From contig NZ_JAVRHT010000003.1 in NCBI RefSeq assembly GCF_031846415.1, positions 1 through 64,000 on the forward strand: a stretch of DNA of 64,000 bases, written 5' to 3'. This stretch comes from Rubrivirga litoralis (GTDB taxonomy: Bacteria; Bacteroidota; Rhodothermia; Rhodothermales; Rubricoccaceae). The notes under the pieces were generated by a model. That model was not told where the DNA came from and did no database searches. It saw nothing but the letters and a program-made list of their open reading frames with translations. Numbering within the stretch: position 1 is the stretch's first letter; every line of letters starts with the position of its first letter. The position numbers and the translations under genes were made by a program. Shown here piece after piece: positions 32,999-41,165 of this stretch.

Positions 32999-34192
32999 AT
33001 GCCCACTTTGCTCTCCTCTGGGCGCCCGCTGGCGCTCGCTCTCGCAGCCCTCGCCGCCTCCGCCCCGCCCGCGGCCCAGACGTCGTACGGGTACGACGGC
33101 GGCTCGGCGGGCTCCGTGATGACCCAGGCCGGCCCCGTCGTCGTGCAGGCCCTCGTCGACGGCGACCTCGACCACCCGTGGGGCATGGCGTTCCTCCCCG
33201 ACGGCCGGCTCCTCGTGACCGAGCGGCCAGGGCGGCTCCGCATCCTGGGCACCGACGGCGAGTTGTCGGGCGCCGTCGAGGGCACGCCGACCGTGTTCGC
33301 GCAGGGGCAGGGCGGTCTCCTCGACGTGGCGCTCGACCCGGACTTCGCCGAGAACGACCTCGTCTACCTCTCCTACGCCCGCCCCGGCCCCGAGGGAAGC
33401 GCGGCGACGGCGCTCGGCCGCGGACGCCTGGTGACGGGCGGGGCGGACGGCGAGGCCCGCCTGGACGGCTTCGAGGTCCTGTTCACGCAGGAGCCCTACG
33501 TCACCGGCCCGAACCACTTTGGCAGCCGGATCGCGTTCTCTCCCGACGGCCACGTGTTCTTGACGACGGGGGAGCGGTTCCAGTTCGACCCGGCCCAGGA
33601 CCTCTCGAACCACCTCGGCACCGTCGTCCGCCTGAACCGCGACGGCTCGGTCCCCGACGACAACCCGTTCGTGGGCGACCCGGACGCTGAGCCCGAGGTG
33701 TGGTCGTACGGCCACCGCAACGTCGAGAGCGCGGCGATCGACCCCGAGACCGGCGACCTCTGGATCGCCGAGATGGGGCCGCTCGGCGGCGACGAGCTCA
33801 ACCGCCCCGAGCCCGGCCGCAACTACGGCTGGCCGGTCGTGAGCTGGGGCATCAACTACGACGGCACCGCGATCCCCGACCCGCCCACGCGGCCTGACTT
33901 CGCCGACGCCGCCACGCACTGGTCGCCGGTCATCTCGCCGTCGGGCATGGCGTTCTACACCGGCCGCGTGTTCCCCGAGTGGACGGGCAGCGCGTTCATC
34001 GGGAGCCTCTCGCGCGAGGGCGTCGTCCGCGTGCGCCTCGACGGCGGGGCGGTGGCCGAGGAAGAAGTCGTCCCGCTCGGCGCCCGCGTCCGCGACGTGG
34101 AGCAGGGGCCGGACGGCTACCTCTACCTCCTGACCGACCAGGACGACGGCGACCTGTGGCGGCTGGCGCCGCTGGAGGCGGAGGACGAGTAG
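32999..34192 (+). CDS. PQQ-dependent aldose sugar dehydrogenase-like protein
   Basis: This 397-residue secreted protein has a signal peptide (LALALAALAASAPPAAQ) and a six-bladed propeller of the soluble glucose dehydrogenase/YliI type. Blade motifs include HPWGMAFLPDGRLLVTERPG, GGLLDVALDPDF, HFGSRIAFSPDGHVFLTTGE, EVWSYGHRNVE and GRNYGWPVVSWG. The histidine in HPWGMAF and the Arg/His of SYGHRN are at usual PQQ/active-site positions. It should oxidise sugars in the periplasm if PQQ is available; no PQQ synthesis genes are in the window. The ATG before MPTLLSSG gives the signal. Confidence 0.92.
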   Translation: MPTLLSSGRPLALALAALAASAPPAAQTSYGYDGGSAGSVMTQAGPVVVQALVDGDLDHPWGMAFLPDGRLLVTERPGRLRILGTDGELSGAVEGTPTVFAQGQGGLLDVALDPDFAENDLVYLSYARPGPEGSAATALGRGRLVTGGADGEARLDGFEVLFTQEPYVTGPNHFGSRIAFSPDGHVFLTTGERFQFDPAQDLSNHLGTVVRLNRDGSVPDDNPFVGDPDAEPEVWSYGHRNVESAAIDPETGDLWIAEMGPLGGDELNRPEPGRNYGWPVVSWGINYDGTAIPDPPTRPDFADAATHWSPVISPSGMAFYTGRVFPEWTGSAFIGSLSREGVVRVRLDGGAVAEEEVVPLGARVRDVEQGPDGYLYLLTDQDDGDLWRLAPLEAEDE

Positions 34193-34193
34193 G

Positions 34194-34230
34194 CCACCCC
34201 GCCCGAGTGGAAGGCGGCCGGGCGGGGCGG
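34194..34230. terminator. Inverted G/C-box pair between convergent genes
   Basis: CCACCCCGCCC (34194-34204) and GGGCGGGGCGG (34220-34230) pair over 11 bases with one mismatch or G-T pair and a 15-base loop, between two converging stops. Confidence 0.5.
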
Positions 34231-34233
34231 GCG

Positions 34234-34587
34234 CTACCTCACGTCCCGCCGGTCCTCGACCTTGCCCAGCCGAACGAGCCGAGACCGGACTGCGCCGGTG
34301 GACCGCTGGTGCGAGGCCGCCAAGTCAGCCGCGGAAGCGCCTGCCTCAAACTGTGCCACGAGGTCTTTGTCCTCGCGCGTATCCCACGACCTCCCAGACC
34401 GCCCGGGCCGCGACACGGGCCGCACCGTTTCCTCCCCAGCGCGTCCGAGCGCTTCGACTCCGGTGTACAGCGCCCGCACCACGTCGGGGTGCTGGAGCGG
34501 ACTCGCCGGATCGAATACGTCGCCGGTGATCGGGTCCACCCCGTTAGCGAGTACGCGCAGTAGCTGAGCGGCTCGGTTAGCGTCCAC
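34234..34587 (-). CDS. Small SANT/HTH-like protein
   Basis: About 117 residues in two parts. The first (RAAQLLRVLANGVDPITGDVF, then PDVVRALYTGVEAL) and the second (a basic stretch, then DLVAQFEAGASAADLAASHQRSTGAVRSRLVRLG) match a recurrent bacterial architecture whose C-terminal part is a SANT/Myb-like or sigma-4-like helix-turn-helix. Such proteins may bind DNA or RNA, but none is characterised to my knowledge. I take the GTG directly after the C-rich box run as start; no ATG is available. The frame stays open upstream, so the exact start is uncertain. Confidence 0.72.
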   Translation of the reverse strand: MDANRAAQLLRVLANGVDPITGDVFDPASPLQHPDVVRALYTGVEALGRAGEETVRPVSRPGRSGRSWDTREDKDLVAQFEAGASAADLAASHQRSTGAVRSRLVRLGKVEDRRDVR

Positions 34588-34773
34588 AAGCGGGCGGGGC
34601 GGGGTGACTGCGCAGAAACTACACAAGCCGCCCCGCCCAGGCATGGGGGAGCGTGCCGGTCGCCCTGAGCTTCGGCTCGTCACGGCAGACGACCGGGGCG
34701 GGGTGGCGCGCATCCCGGGAGCCGCCGCCCCGCCCCAGCGTACCTGCCCATCCCTTCTGCCTCTTCCTCCTCC

Positions 34774-34992
34774 ATGAACAACTTCTTCCGCGCGATCATC
34801 GCCGGCTACGGCGCCAAAAAGCTCGGCGGCGGCTGCTTCTCGACCGTCCTCGTGTTCGTCCTGCTCTGGGTCCTCCTGGGCCAGTGCGGCGCCGCGCTCC
34901 CGCCCCCCGACGCCGACGCCGCCCCGCCCGCGGCCGTCGAGGCGCCCGCCCCGCCCGCGGAGCCCGCCGTCGCGCTCGTCCCCGCCGGCTGA
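34774..34992 (+). CDS. Small membrane protein, 72 residues
   Basis: The protein has a short amphipathic start (MNNFFRAIIAGYGAKKLGGG), one hydrophobic helix (STVLVFVLLWVLLGQCG) and a Pro/Ala-rich tail built of G/C-box codons. The AT-richer start and well-formed membrane helix argue for a genuine small protein. No family is recognised. It converges on the M16 peptidase gene with an 18-base gap that holds a single G/C box. Confidence 0.65.
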   Translation: MNNFFRAIIAGYGAKKLGGGCFSTVLVFVLLWVLLGQCGAALPPPDADAAPPAAVEAPAPPAEPAVALVPAG

Positions 34993-35009
34993 CGACTCGG
35001 GCGGGGTGG

Positions 35010-36461
35010 CTACTCCTGCGGGCCGAGCACGTCGTCGATCGTCAGCGTCTGGAGCGGCCCGAGGTCGAGCGCGCGGACCTCGTCCTCGATCGTCGCCCGG
35101 TCGCCCACGAGGACCACGGCCACGGCGGCGGGGTCGACGTACTCCGCCGCTACGCGCTCCAGGTCGTCCGCGGTGACGGCCAGCACGTCGCGGGTGTAGG
35201 TGTCGTAGGCGTCGAGCGGGAGGCCGTCGAGGTAGAGGGCGCCCACGAGCGCCGCCGTCCCGCGGACGGACCCGAACGGCTCGGGGAACGACAGCGCGAG
35301 GTAGTTCCGGGCCTTGGCGAGCTCCTCGTCCGGGACGCGCGTGCGGATGCCGTCGAGCTCGCGGAAAAACTCGGCGAGCGCCGGCCCCGTGACGTCCGTC
35401 TGCACGTCGGCCGAGGCCACGAACGGGCCGGCCACCGGCCGGAACGAGAACGACGACCCGGCCCCGTAGGTGTAGCCGTTCGTCTCGCGGAGATTCTGGT
35501 TGAGCCGGCTCGTGAAGCTCCCCCCGAGGATCGTGTTGAGCACCTGGAGCGCCGCGTAGTCCGGCGTCGACCGGGCCGCCCCGACGCGGCCGATGCGGAC
35601 GACCGTCTGGGCCGCGCCGGGCTTGTCGACGAGGTAGACCTCGCGGCCGGTCACCTGCGTCGGCTCGGGCACCGCCCCGCCCGCGAGCGCGCCGCCCGCC
35701 CCGCCCTCGGGCCACGCGGCGGCGCCGAACAGGGCTTCGAGGCGCGGGGCGATGGCCGCGCGGTCGACCGCACCCACGACCACGAGCGCCGCGTTGCCGG
35801 GACGGACGGCCGCGTCGTGGAAGGCCTCGACGTCGGCGCGCGTGAGGGCGCCGACGGACGCCGGCGAGCCCGACGTCGGCCGGCCGTACGGGCTCGCGTC
35901 GCCGTAGAGCGTCTGGTCGACGAGGACGGATGCGATCGCGCGGGACTCGTCGCGGCGCTGGGCCAGCGACGTGAGCCGGCTCGCGCGGAGCCGCTCCAGC
36001 TCCGCCTCGGCAAAGGTCGGGCGGAGGGCCACGTCGGCAAAGAGCGCGAGGGCCGAGTCCAGCTTGGAGACCGGCGTGTGGAGCCGGACCTGGAGGCTCT
36101 GGAGGTCCGCCCGGCTCGTGAGGTCGATGCCCAGGTAGTCGACGGCGTCGGCCAGTTCGAGGGCCGTCCGGCCGCCGGCGCCCTCGTCCATCAGGTCGGC
36201 CGTGAGCGAGGCCAGCCCGCCCCGCCCCTCGGGGTCGGCCACGGCCCCCGCCTTCACCAGCAGGTCGACCTGGACGAGCGGCACGCCGGCCTTCGGGACG
36301 AACAGGACGGGCAGCCCGTTCGAGAGCTCGAACCGCTCGACGGCCGGCGGCTGGAACGCGGGCGCCGGCCCGAGCGCCGGCCGGTCGACGGTCTGCGCGC
36401 CGGCGGACCCGACGAGCGCGAGGAGAACGAGGCAGGCCGCGAGGCGGGCGGGGCGGGGCAT
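35010..36461 (-). CDS. M16-family peptidase homologue, non-catalytic partner
   Basis: This 483-residue protein has a signal peptide (LAACLVLLALVGSAGAQ) and the two-domain M16 (insulinase/processing peptidase) fold: FELSNGLPVLFVPKAGVPLVQ at the start and ETNGYTYGAGSSF in the second half. Where active members have HxxEH it reads GRGGLASLTADLMDEG, so the zinc site is missing. Bacterial M16B proteins often work as an active/inactive pair. The upstream gene on this strand encodes the active-type subunit, which supports a heterodimer in the periplasm. Confidence 0.92.
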   Translation of the reverse strand: MPRPARLAACLVLLALVGSAGAQTVDRPALGPAPAFQPPAVERFELSNGLPVLFVPKAGVPLVQVDLLVKAGAVADPEGRGGLASLTADLMDEGAGGRTALELADAVDYLGIDLTSRADLQSLQVRLHTPVSKLDSALALFADVALRPTFAEAELERLRASRLTSLAQRRDESRAIASVLVDQTLYGDASPYGRPTSGSPASVGALTRADVEAFHDAAVRPGNAALVVVGAVDRAAIAPRLEALFGAAAWPEGGAGGALAGGAVPEPTQVTGREVYLVDKPGAAQTVVRIGRVGAARSTPDYAALQVLNTILGGSFTSRLNQNLRETNGYTYGAGSSFSFRPVAGPFVASADVQTDVTGPALAEFFRELDGIRTRVPDEELAKARNYLALSFPEPFGSVRGTAALVGALYLDGLPLDAYDTYTRDVLAVTADDLERVAAEYVDPAAVAVVLVGDRATIEDEVRALDLGPLQTLTIDDVLGPQE

Positions 36462-36463
36462 GG

Positions 36464-36622
36464 TGGACGGGTGGCGAGCGATGAGTGACGAGTAACGGGC
36501 GGGGTGGCGGCTCGGGGCAGTGCGCCCGGACATGCTGCCCCGCCCGGCGCTGGACGAGTGCGAGGCGCGAGCCGACGGGGCGTTTGCTCTTTACCCGTCG
36601 CTCGTCACCCCTCTCTCAGTAG
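36464..36622. repeat. Inverted short-word arms, locus 6
   Basis: The left arm (36464-36499) contains GACGGGTGGCGAGCGATGAG and GACGAGTAACGGG; the right arm (36582-36622) contains CTTTACCCGTCGCTCGTCACC and CTCAGTAG. GTGACGAG and GAGCGACGGG-type words match across. It lies between the two M16 genes, and the right arm includes the TGA stop of the catalytic subunit. Confidence 0.65.
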
Positions 36623-38115
36623 TCGCTCACGGCCGTCTCGCTGCCGGGAAGCGCGAGCGCCGGCTGGCCGGCGGGGACGACCGAGAGCGCCACGCGGCGG
36701 CCGAGCGGGAGGTACGACTGCGCCGCGTCCGTGAGGTCGCGCGGGCTGAGGGCCTGGAACCGGGCGAGGTCCTCCTCGAAAAAGTCCGGCGTGCCGGTAA
36801 ACGTGAGGTACCCGTTGAGCTGGTCGGCCTTGCCGCCGACGCTCTCGAGCCCGTCGAGGAACGACGACTCGACCCCGTTCACGACGCGCTCCAGCTCGCG
36901 CGCCGAGGGCGGGGCGGTCTGGAGCCGGACGATCTCCTCGTCGACCACGGCCCGGAGGTCGTCGGCCGAGGTCCCGGGCCGGGCCGTCGCGATCACGTAG
37001 AACGCCCCGCCCAACTGCGACCCGCTCTGGAACGCGTACACGTCCTGTGCGATCTGGAGGTCGTACACGAGCCGCTTGTAGAGCCGGCTGTTTTTGCCGC
37101 CCGCGAGCACCTGCGAGAGCGCGGTCAGCGCCGCGTCGCCGGCGGCGTACTGGGGCACGGACGGCCACGCGAGGTAGAGCCGCGGGAGCTGGACCTGGTC
37201 CTCCAGCACGAGCCGCGTCTCGTCGCCCCGGGGCGTCGTCACGACCGTCTGCGGCGGGGGCTCGGGGCCGCGCGGGATCGGCCCGTACCACTGGGTCACG
37301 AGCCGCCGGGCCTCGGCGACGTCGATGTCGCCGGCCACGACGAGGCTCGCGTTGTTCGGTGTGTAGTAGGTCTCGAAAAACTGCGTGACGTCGTCGTAGC
37401 TCGCCGCCGAGAGGTCGGCCATGGACCCGATGACGGGCCAGCGGTACGGGTGGCCCTCGGGGTAGAGCGCCTGGCCCAGGATCGGGAGGGCGAGCCCGTA
37501 GGGCCGGTTCTCGTACGACTGCCGCCGCTCGTTCTTGACCACGTCGCGCTGGCCGTCGACGCTCTCGGGCGTCATGGCGTCGAGGAGCCCGGCCATGCGG
37601 TCGGCGTCGAGGAAGAGCGCGAGCGCGAGCGCGTTCGAGGCCGCGTCGATGGTGTAGTTGGTCCGGTCCGTGGTGGTGGAGCCGTTGGCGCCGCCGCCGG
37701 CCTCTTCGAGCCACGCGTCGATGGCGCCCTCGGGCACGTTCGCCGAGCCCTCGAACATGAGGTGCTCGAACAGGTGCGCGAAGCCGGTCCGGCCGGGCGC
37801 CTCCTGCGCCGAGCCCACGTGGTACCACGTGTTCACGCTGACGACGGGGATCGTCGCGTCGCGGTGCAGGACCACGTCGAGCCCGTTCGGGAGCTGGAAC
37901 CGCTCGAAGTCGACGGACAGCTCGGGGCCGCTCGCGACGAGCGGGGCGGCCACGTCCACGCCGTCCGCGGGGGGCGGGGCGGTCTGCGGGGCGGGCGCCG
38001 TCGCCACCCCGCCCCGCCCGGGCGCGCCCGGTTCCACCCCGCCCGGCGAGGTCGTCGCGCAGCCGGCGGCCGTGACGAGGAGGGCGAGGGCTCCGAGGCG
38101 GGCGGGGCGGCGCAT
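36616..38115 (-). CDS. M16-family zinc peptidase, catalytic subunit
   Basis: This 499-residue lipoprotein (signal with lipobox Cys19 in LLVTAAGCATTS) has a Pro-rich linker to about residue 62 and then the M16 fold. The zinc motif HLFEH is at residues 114-118, with the downstream glutamate in VKNERRQSYENRPYG. The second half contains GGKNSRLYKRLVYD, the conserved Arg/Tyr region. It should cleave peptides or small proteins in the periplasm, probably with the inactive paralogue encoded next. Confidence 0.94.
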   Translation of the reverse strand: MRRPARLGALALLVTAAGCATTSPGGVEPGAPGRGGVATAPAPQTAPPPADGVDVAAPLVASGPELSVDFERFQLPNGLDVVLHRDATIPVVSVNTWYHVGSAQEAPGRTGFAHLFEHLMFEGSANVPEGAIDAWLEEAGGGANGSTTTDRTNYTIDAASNALALALFLDADRMAGLLDAMTPESVDGQRDVVKNERRQSYENRPYGLALPILGQALYPEGHPYRWPVIGSMADLSAASYDDVTQFFETYYTPNNASLVVAGDIDVAEARRLVTQWYGPIPRGPEPPPQTVVTTPRGDETRLVLEDQVQLPRLYLAWPSVPQYAAGDAALTALSQVLAGGKNSRLYKRLVYDLQIAQDVYAFQSGSQLGGAFYVIATARPGTSADDLRAVVDEEIVRLQTAPPSARELERVVNGVESSFLDGLESVGGKADQLNGYLTFTGTPDFFEEDLARFQALSPRDLTDAAQSYLPLGRRVALSVVPAGQPALALPGSETAVSDY

Positions 38116-38139
38116 GGCGGGGTGGTGAGGGCGGGGCGG

Positions 38140-38147
38140 CGAACATA
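38140..38147 (-). promoter_or_regulatory. Candidate -7 promoter core TATGTTCG
   Basis: TATGTTCG on the minus strand is followed by CCGCCCCGCCCTCACC and the M16 ATG about 25 bases later. Confidence 0.5.
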
Positions 38148-38177
38148 CGCGCGCGCCGCGCCTTACTCCGAAGCGCC

Positions 38178-38897
38178 TTACTCGAACGAGACGCCCGCGA
38201 GCGAGCCCTCGGCCGTGACGACGAGCACGCCGTCTTCGACGCGGACGTCCGACACCTCCACCCCGCCCAGGTCGATGCCGCCCACGTCGGACAGGTCGAA
38301 GAGCGGGTTGACCTCGGCGCCGACGAGGTCGGCCACGCGGCCGCCCAGCCCGAGCCCGGCCGCGCGGACCTCGGCCACGTCGAAGCGGAGGCGCGGGCCG
38401 TCGCCGCGGACCGTGCCGGTCACCTCGATGTCCGCCCCGCTCGGGAGCGGGAGCCCGGCGATGTCGGGCTGGAGGCGGAGGACGAGCACGTCAGGCGCGC
38501 GGACCTCGGCCGTCGCCTCGCGGACGCGGCCGCTGGCCTCGACGTACGCCGCCAGGTCGGACGGGCGCACGCGGACGTCGGCGCGGACGCGCTCGGCCCG
38601 TTCGAGGCGGCTCTCGCCCCGGTCGAACCGGACGCCTTCGAGCACGGCGTCGAGCCGGTCGAGCGCGGGCGCCTGGGCGGGGCGGACGCGCTCGCCGACG
38701 ATCGTGACGCGGTCGGCCGTCCCGTCGCCGGCGTCGAGCCCCTCGAACGAGACCTCGTAGCGGTCGGCGGGGCCGATGGCGCCCTGGAGCGCCTCCTCGA
38801 CGCGCTCCTCCGCGATCGAGGTCGGGCTGCACCCCGCCCCGCCCAGGGCGGCGAGGGCGAGGAGGAGCAGGGCGGGGCGGAACGGGAGGGTCGGCAC
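38178..38897 (-). CDS. DUF2993/LmeA-like lipoprotein
   Basis: This 239-residue lipoprotein (LLLLALAALGGAGCSPTS, lipobox Cys about 24) resembles DUF2993. SIAEERVEEALQGAIG near the N-terminus, repeated beta-strand pairs such as VTIVGERVRP and RADVRVRPSDLAAYVE, and the closing VSDVRVEDGVLVVTAEG fit that family. Members bind lipids or mature lipoglycans in actinobacteria; here the role is unknown. The start is a GTG, because the only ATG lies far upstream in low-complexity sequence. Its promoter may overlap the AACGTTTGCG on the minus strand at about 38941. Confidence 0.7.
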   Translation of the reverse strand: MPTLPFRPALLLLALAALGGAGCSPTSIAEERVEEALQGAIGPADRYEVSFEGLDAGDGTADRVTIVGERVRPAQAPALDRLDAVLEGVRFDRGESRLERAERVRADVRVRPSDLAAYVEASGRVREATAEVRAPDVLVLRLQPDIAGLPLPSGADIEVTGTVRGDGPRLRFDVAEVRAAGLGLGGRVADLVGAEVNPLFDLSDVGGIDLGGVEVSDVRVEDGVLVVTAEGSLAGVSFE

Positions 38898-39000
38898 GGT
38901 CGATGCGGGCGGGGTGGGGGAGAGGAACGGGCGGGGCGGCCGCAAACGTTCCGCCCCGCCCGGACCGCGGCGCGTCCTCACGGCGGGGCGGGCGGGGCGG

Positions 39001-41028
39001 CTACCGCGACGCGCGGATCGCGTCGACGGCCGCCGGGTCTTCGAGCGCCGTCACGTTGCCCAGGTCGCCGTCGAGGTGGGCCGCGCGGACCACGCGGCGC
39101 ATGACCTTGGCGTTGCGCGTCTTCGGGAGCGCGTCGGCAAAGCGGACGTCCCGGGGCTTGAGCGCCTTCCCCAGCGCGTCCGTCACGCGGCCGACGAGCT
39201 CGGTGCGGAGCGCCTCGGACGCTTCGGCCCCGCTCGCCAGCACCACGAACGCGACCACGGCCTGCCCCTTGACGTCGTCGGGGACGCCGACCGCCGCGCT
39301 CTCGAGCACGCGCGGGTCCGCGTTGAGGGCCGCCTCGACCTCGGCCGGGCCGAGCCGCTTGCCGGCCACCTTCATGGTGTCGTCGCTGCGCCCGAGCAGG
39401 AACCACTGGCCGTCGGCGTCGACCGCCGCGAAGTCGCCGTGGACCCAGACGCCGGGGAGCCGGCTCCAGTACGCCTCGTGGTAGCGGTCGACCGCCCCGC
39501 CCTCGGCGCCCGCGCCCGCCCCGCTCGCCGCCCCGCTCGCGGGGGCGGGGCGGTCCCAGAACCCGCGCGTCATGCCGATCCACGGCTGGCGCACGACGAG
39601 CTCGCCGACCTCGCCGCGCACCGGGCGGCCCGCCTCGTCGACCACGTCGGCGTCCATGCCGACGACCGGGCCGGAGAACCCGCACGGCTTGAGCGGCTCG
39701 ACGTGGTTGCCGCACACGATGCCGCCCGAGATCTCGGTGCCCCCGGAGTAGTTGAGGATGGGCTTCGAGGCGTCCAGGACGGTCTCGAACAGCCACCGCC
39801 AGCTTTCGGGGTCCCACGGGCTCCCCGTCGAGCCGACGGCGCGGAGCGCGCTCAGGTCGTGGCGTTCGACCGGCTCGGCCCCGTGCGGCATGAGCGCGCG
39901 CACGAGCGTCGGCGAGAGCCCGAGGAGTGTGACCCCGTGGCGTTCGCACAGCGCCCACGTGCGGTCGGGCGCGGAGCCGCCGTCGGGCGCGGCGTCGGGC
40001 GCCCCGTCGAACAGGACCATCGTGGCCCCGTTGAGGAGCGCGCCGAACACGAGCCACGGCCCCATCATCCAGCCCATGTCGCTCATCCACCACACGACGT
40101 CGCCGGCGCCGACGTCCATCGGGTGCCGCATGTCCTGGGCCGCCTTGATGGGGAACCCGCCGTGCGTATGGACGGCGCCCTTGGGCGTGCCCGTGGTCCC
40201 GCTCGTGTACAGGAGGAGGGCCATGTCCTCGGCCGCCGTGTCCTCGGCCGCCCCGCCCCCCGCCTGGCCCGACGCCATGAGGACGTCCCACGGCACGTCG
40301 CGGCCGTCCGTGAGCGGGGCGCCGGTCCCCAGCCGGTCGACCACGAACACGGTCTGGACGCTGGGGACGTCGGCGAGCGCCTCGTCGGCCACCTCCTTCA
40401 TGGGCACGGCGCGGCCCCGGCGCGGGGCGGCGTCGGCGACGACGAGCGCGCGGGCGGCCCCGTCGCGGAGCCGCGTCGCCACGGCCTCGGCGCCGTAGCC
40501 TGAGAACAGCGGCAGCACAACCCCGCCCACGCGGGCGATGGCCAGGAAGGCGACGACGATCTCGGGCGTCATCGGGAGGTAGAGCCCGACGGCGTCGCCC
40601 CGCCCGATGCCGTGCGCGCGGAGCCCGGCCGCGCACGCCTCGACGGCCTGGTGGAGCTCGGCGTAGGTCATCGTCCGCACATCGCCCTCCTCGCTCTCGT
40701 AGCGGACCGCGTCGCGGTCCCACGTCTCGGTCCCCGCCCAACGGTCGAGCGCGTTGTGCGTGACGTTCATCCGCCCGCCGGCGTACCACTGCGGCCGCTC
40801 CACCCCGCCCGACGTGTCGAGAATCTGGGTGTAGGGCGTCGAAAACTCAACGCCGAGGTCGTCCAGCACGGCGTCCCAGAACCGGCCCACGTCGTCGAGC
40901 GCCCACGCCTGGAGCGCGGCGTACGAGTCGAGCCCCTGGCGCCGCCAGAACCGCGCGAGGTTCGTGCCGGCCACGTGCTCGGGAGTCGGGGACCAGGCGA
41001 CGGCTTGGCCAAACGGGAAGTCGGACAC
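39001..41028 (-). CDS. AMP-dependent acyl-CoA synthetase (acetyl-CoA synthetase-like)
   Basis: This enzyme of about 675 residues adenylates a carboxylic acid and joins it to CoA. It has the core motif LLLYTSGTTGTPKGAVH, WWMSDMGWMMGPW, NYSGGTEISGG and the C-terminal lysine region LPKTRNAKVMRRVVRAAHL. An N-terminal lid of the acetyl-CoA/acetoacetyl-CoA synthetase kind (LARFWRRQGLDSYAAL) is present. Substrate cannot be read from sequence; acetate, propionate or acetoacetate are plausible. It could feed acyl-CoA metabolism with icmF. GTG is chosen as start; a TTG four codons upstream is the alternative. A hairpin with T-run lies in its leader. Confidence 0.9.
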   Translation of the reverse strand: MSDFPFGQAVAWSPTPEHVAGTNLARFWRRQGLDSYAALQAWALDDVGRFWDAVLDDLGVEFSTPYTQILDTSGGVERPQWYAGGRMNVTHNALDRWAGTETWDRDAVRYESEEGDVRTMTYAELHQAVEACAAGLRAHGIGRGDAVGLYLPMTPEIVVAFLAIARVGGVVLPLFSGYGAEAVATRLRDGAARALVVADAAPRRGRAVPMKEVADEALADVPSVQTVFVVDRLGTGAPLTDGRDVPWDVLMASGQAGGGAAEDTAAEDMALLLYTSGTTGTPKGAVHTHGGFPIKAAQDMRHPMDVGAGDVVWWMSDMGWMMGPWLVFGALLNGATMVLFDGAPDAAPDGGSAPDRTWALCERHGVTLLGLSPTLVRALMPHGAEPVERHDLSALRAVGSTGSPWDPESWRWLFETVLDASKPILNYSGGTEISGGIVCGNHVEPLKPCGFSGPVVGMDADVVDEAGRPVRGEVGELVVRQPWIGMTRGFWDRPAPASGAASGAGAGAEGGAVDRYHEAYWSRLPGVWVHGDFAAVDADGQWFLLGRSDDTMKVAGKRLGPAEVEAALNADPRVLESAAVGVPDDVKGQAVVAFVVLASGAEASEALRTELVGRVTDALGKALKPRDVRFADALPKTRNAKVMRRVVRAAHLDGDLGNVTALEDPAAVDAIRASR

Positions 41029-41087
41029 GGGCAGACCCAAGGGGCGGGGTGGAGCGGGGCGGGGGCGGCCGCCGGGCGGGGCGGCAC

Positions 41088-41130
41088 AAAAAAAGCGGGG
41101 CGCGCCCAGAGGCGCGCCCCGCCAAACCTA
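41088..41130 (-). terminator. Promoter core followed by intrinsic terminator hairpin
   Basis: On the minus strand TAGGTTTG (41130-41123) is followed at once by a perfect 12-bp stem (41111-41122 with 41095-41106), a four-base loop and seven Ts (41094-41088). The hairpin terminates the upstream membrane-protein gene. If TAGGTTTG is a promoter it also lies in the leader of the synthetase gene, 60 bases before its start. Confidence 0.85.
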
Positions 41131-41159
41131 CCGCCCCGCCCGAGCCGCGGGCGGGGCGG
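41131..41159. repeat. Perfect inverted G/C-box pair
   Basis: CCGCCCCGCCCG (41131-41142) and its complement (41148-41159) form a 12-bp stem with a five-base loop, six bases beyond the stop of the membrane-protein gene and just before the terminator. Confidence 0.7.
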
Positions 41160-41165
41160 TGCCGA

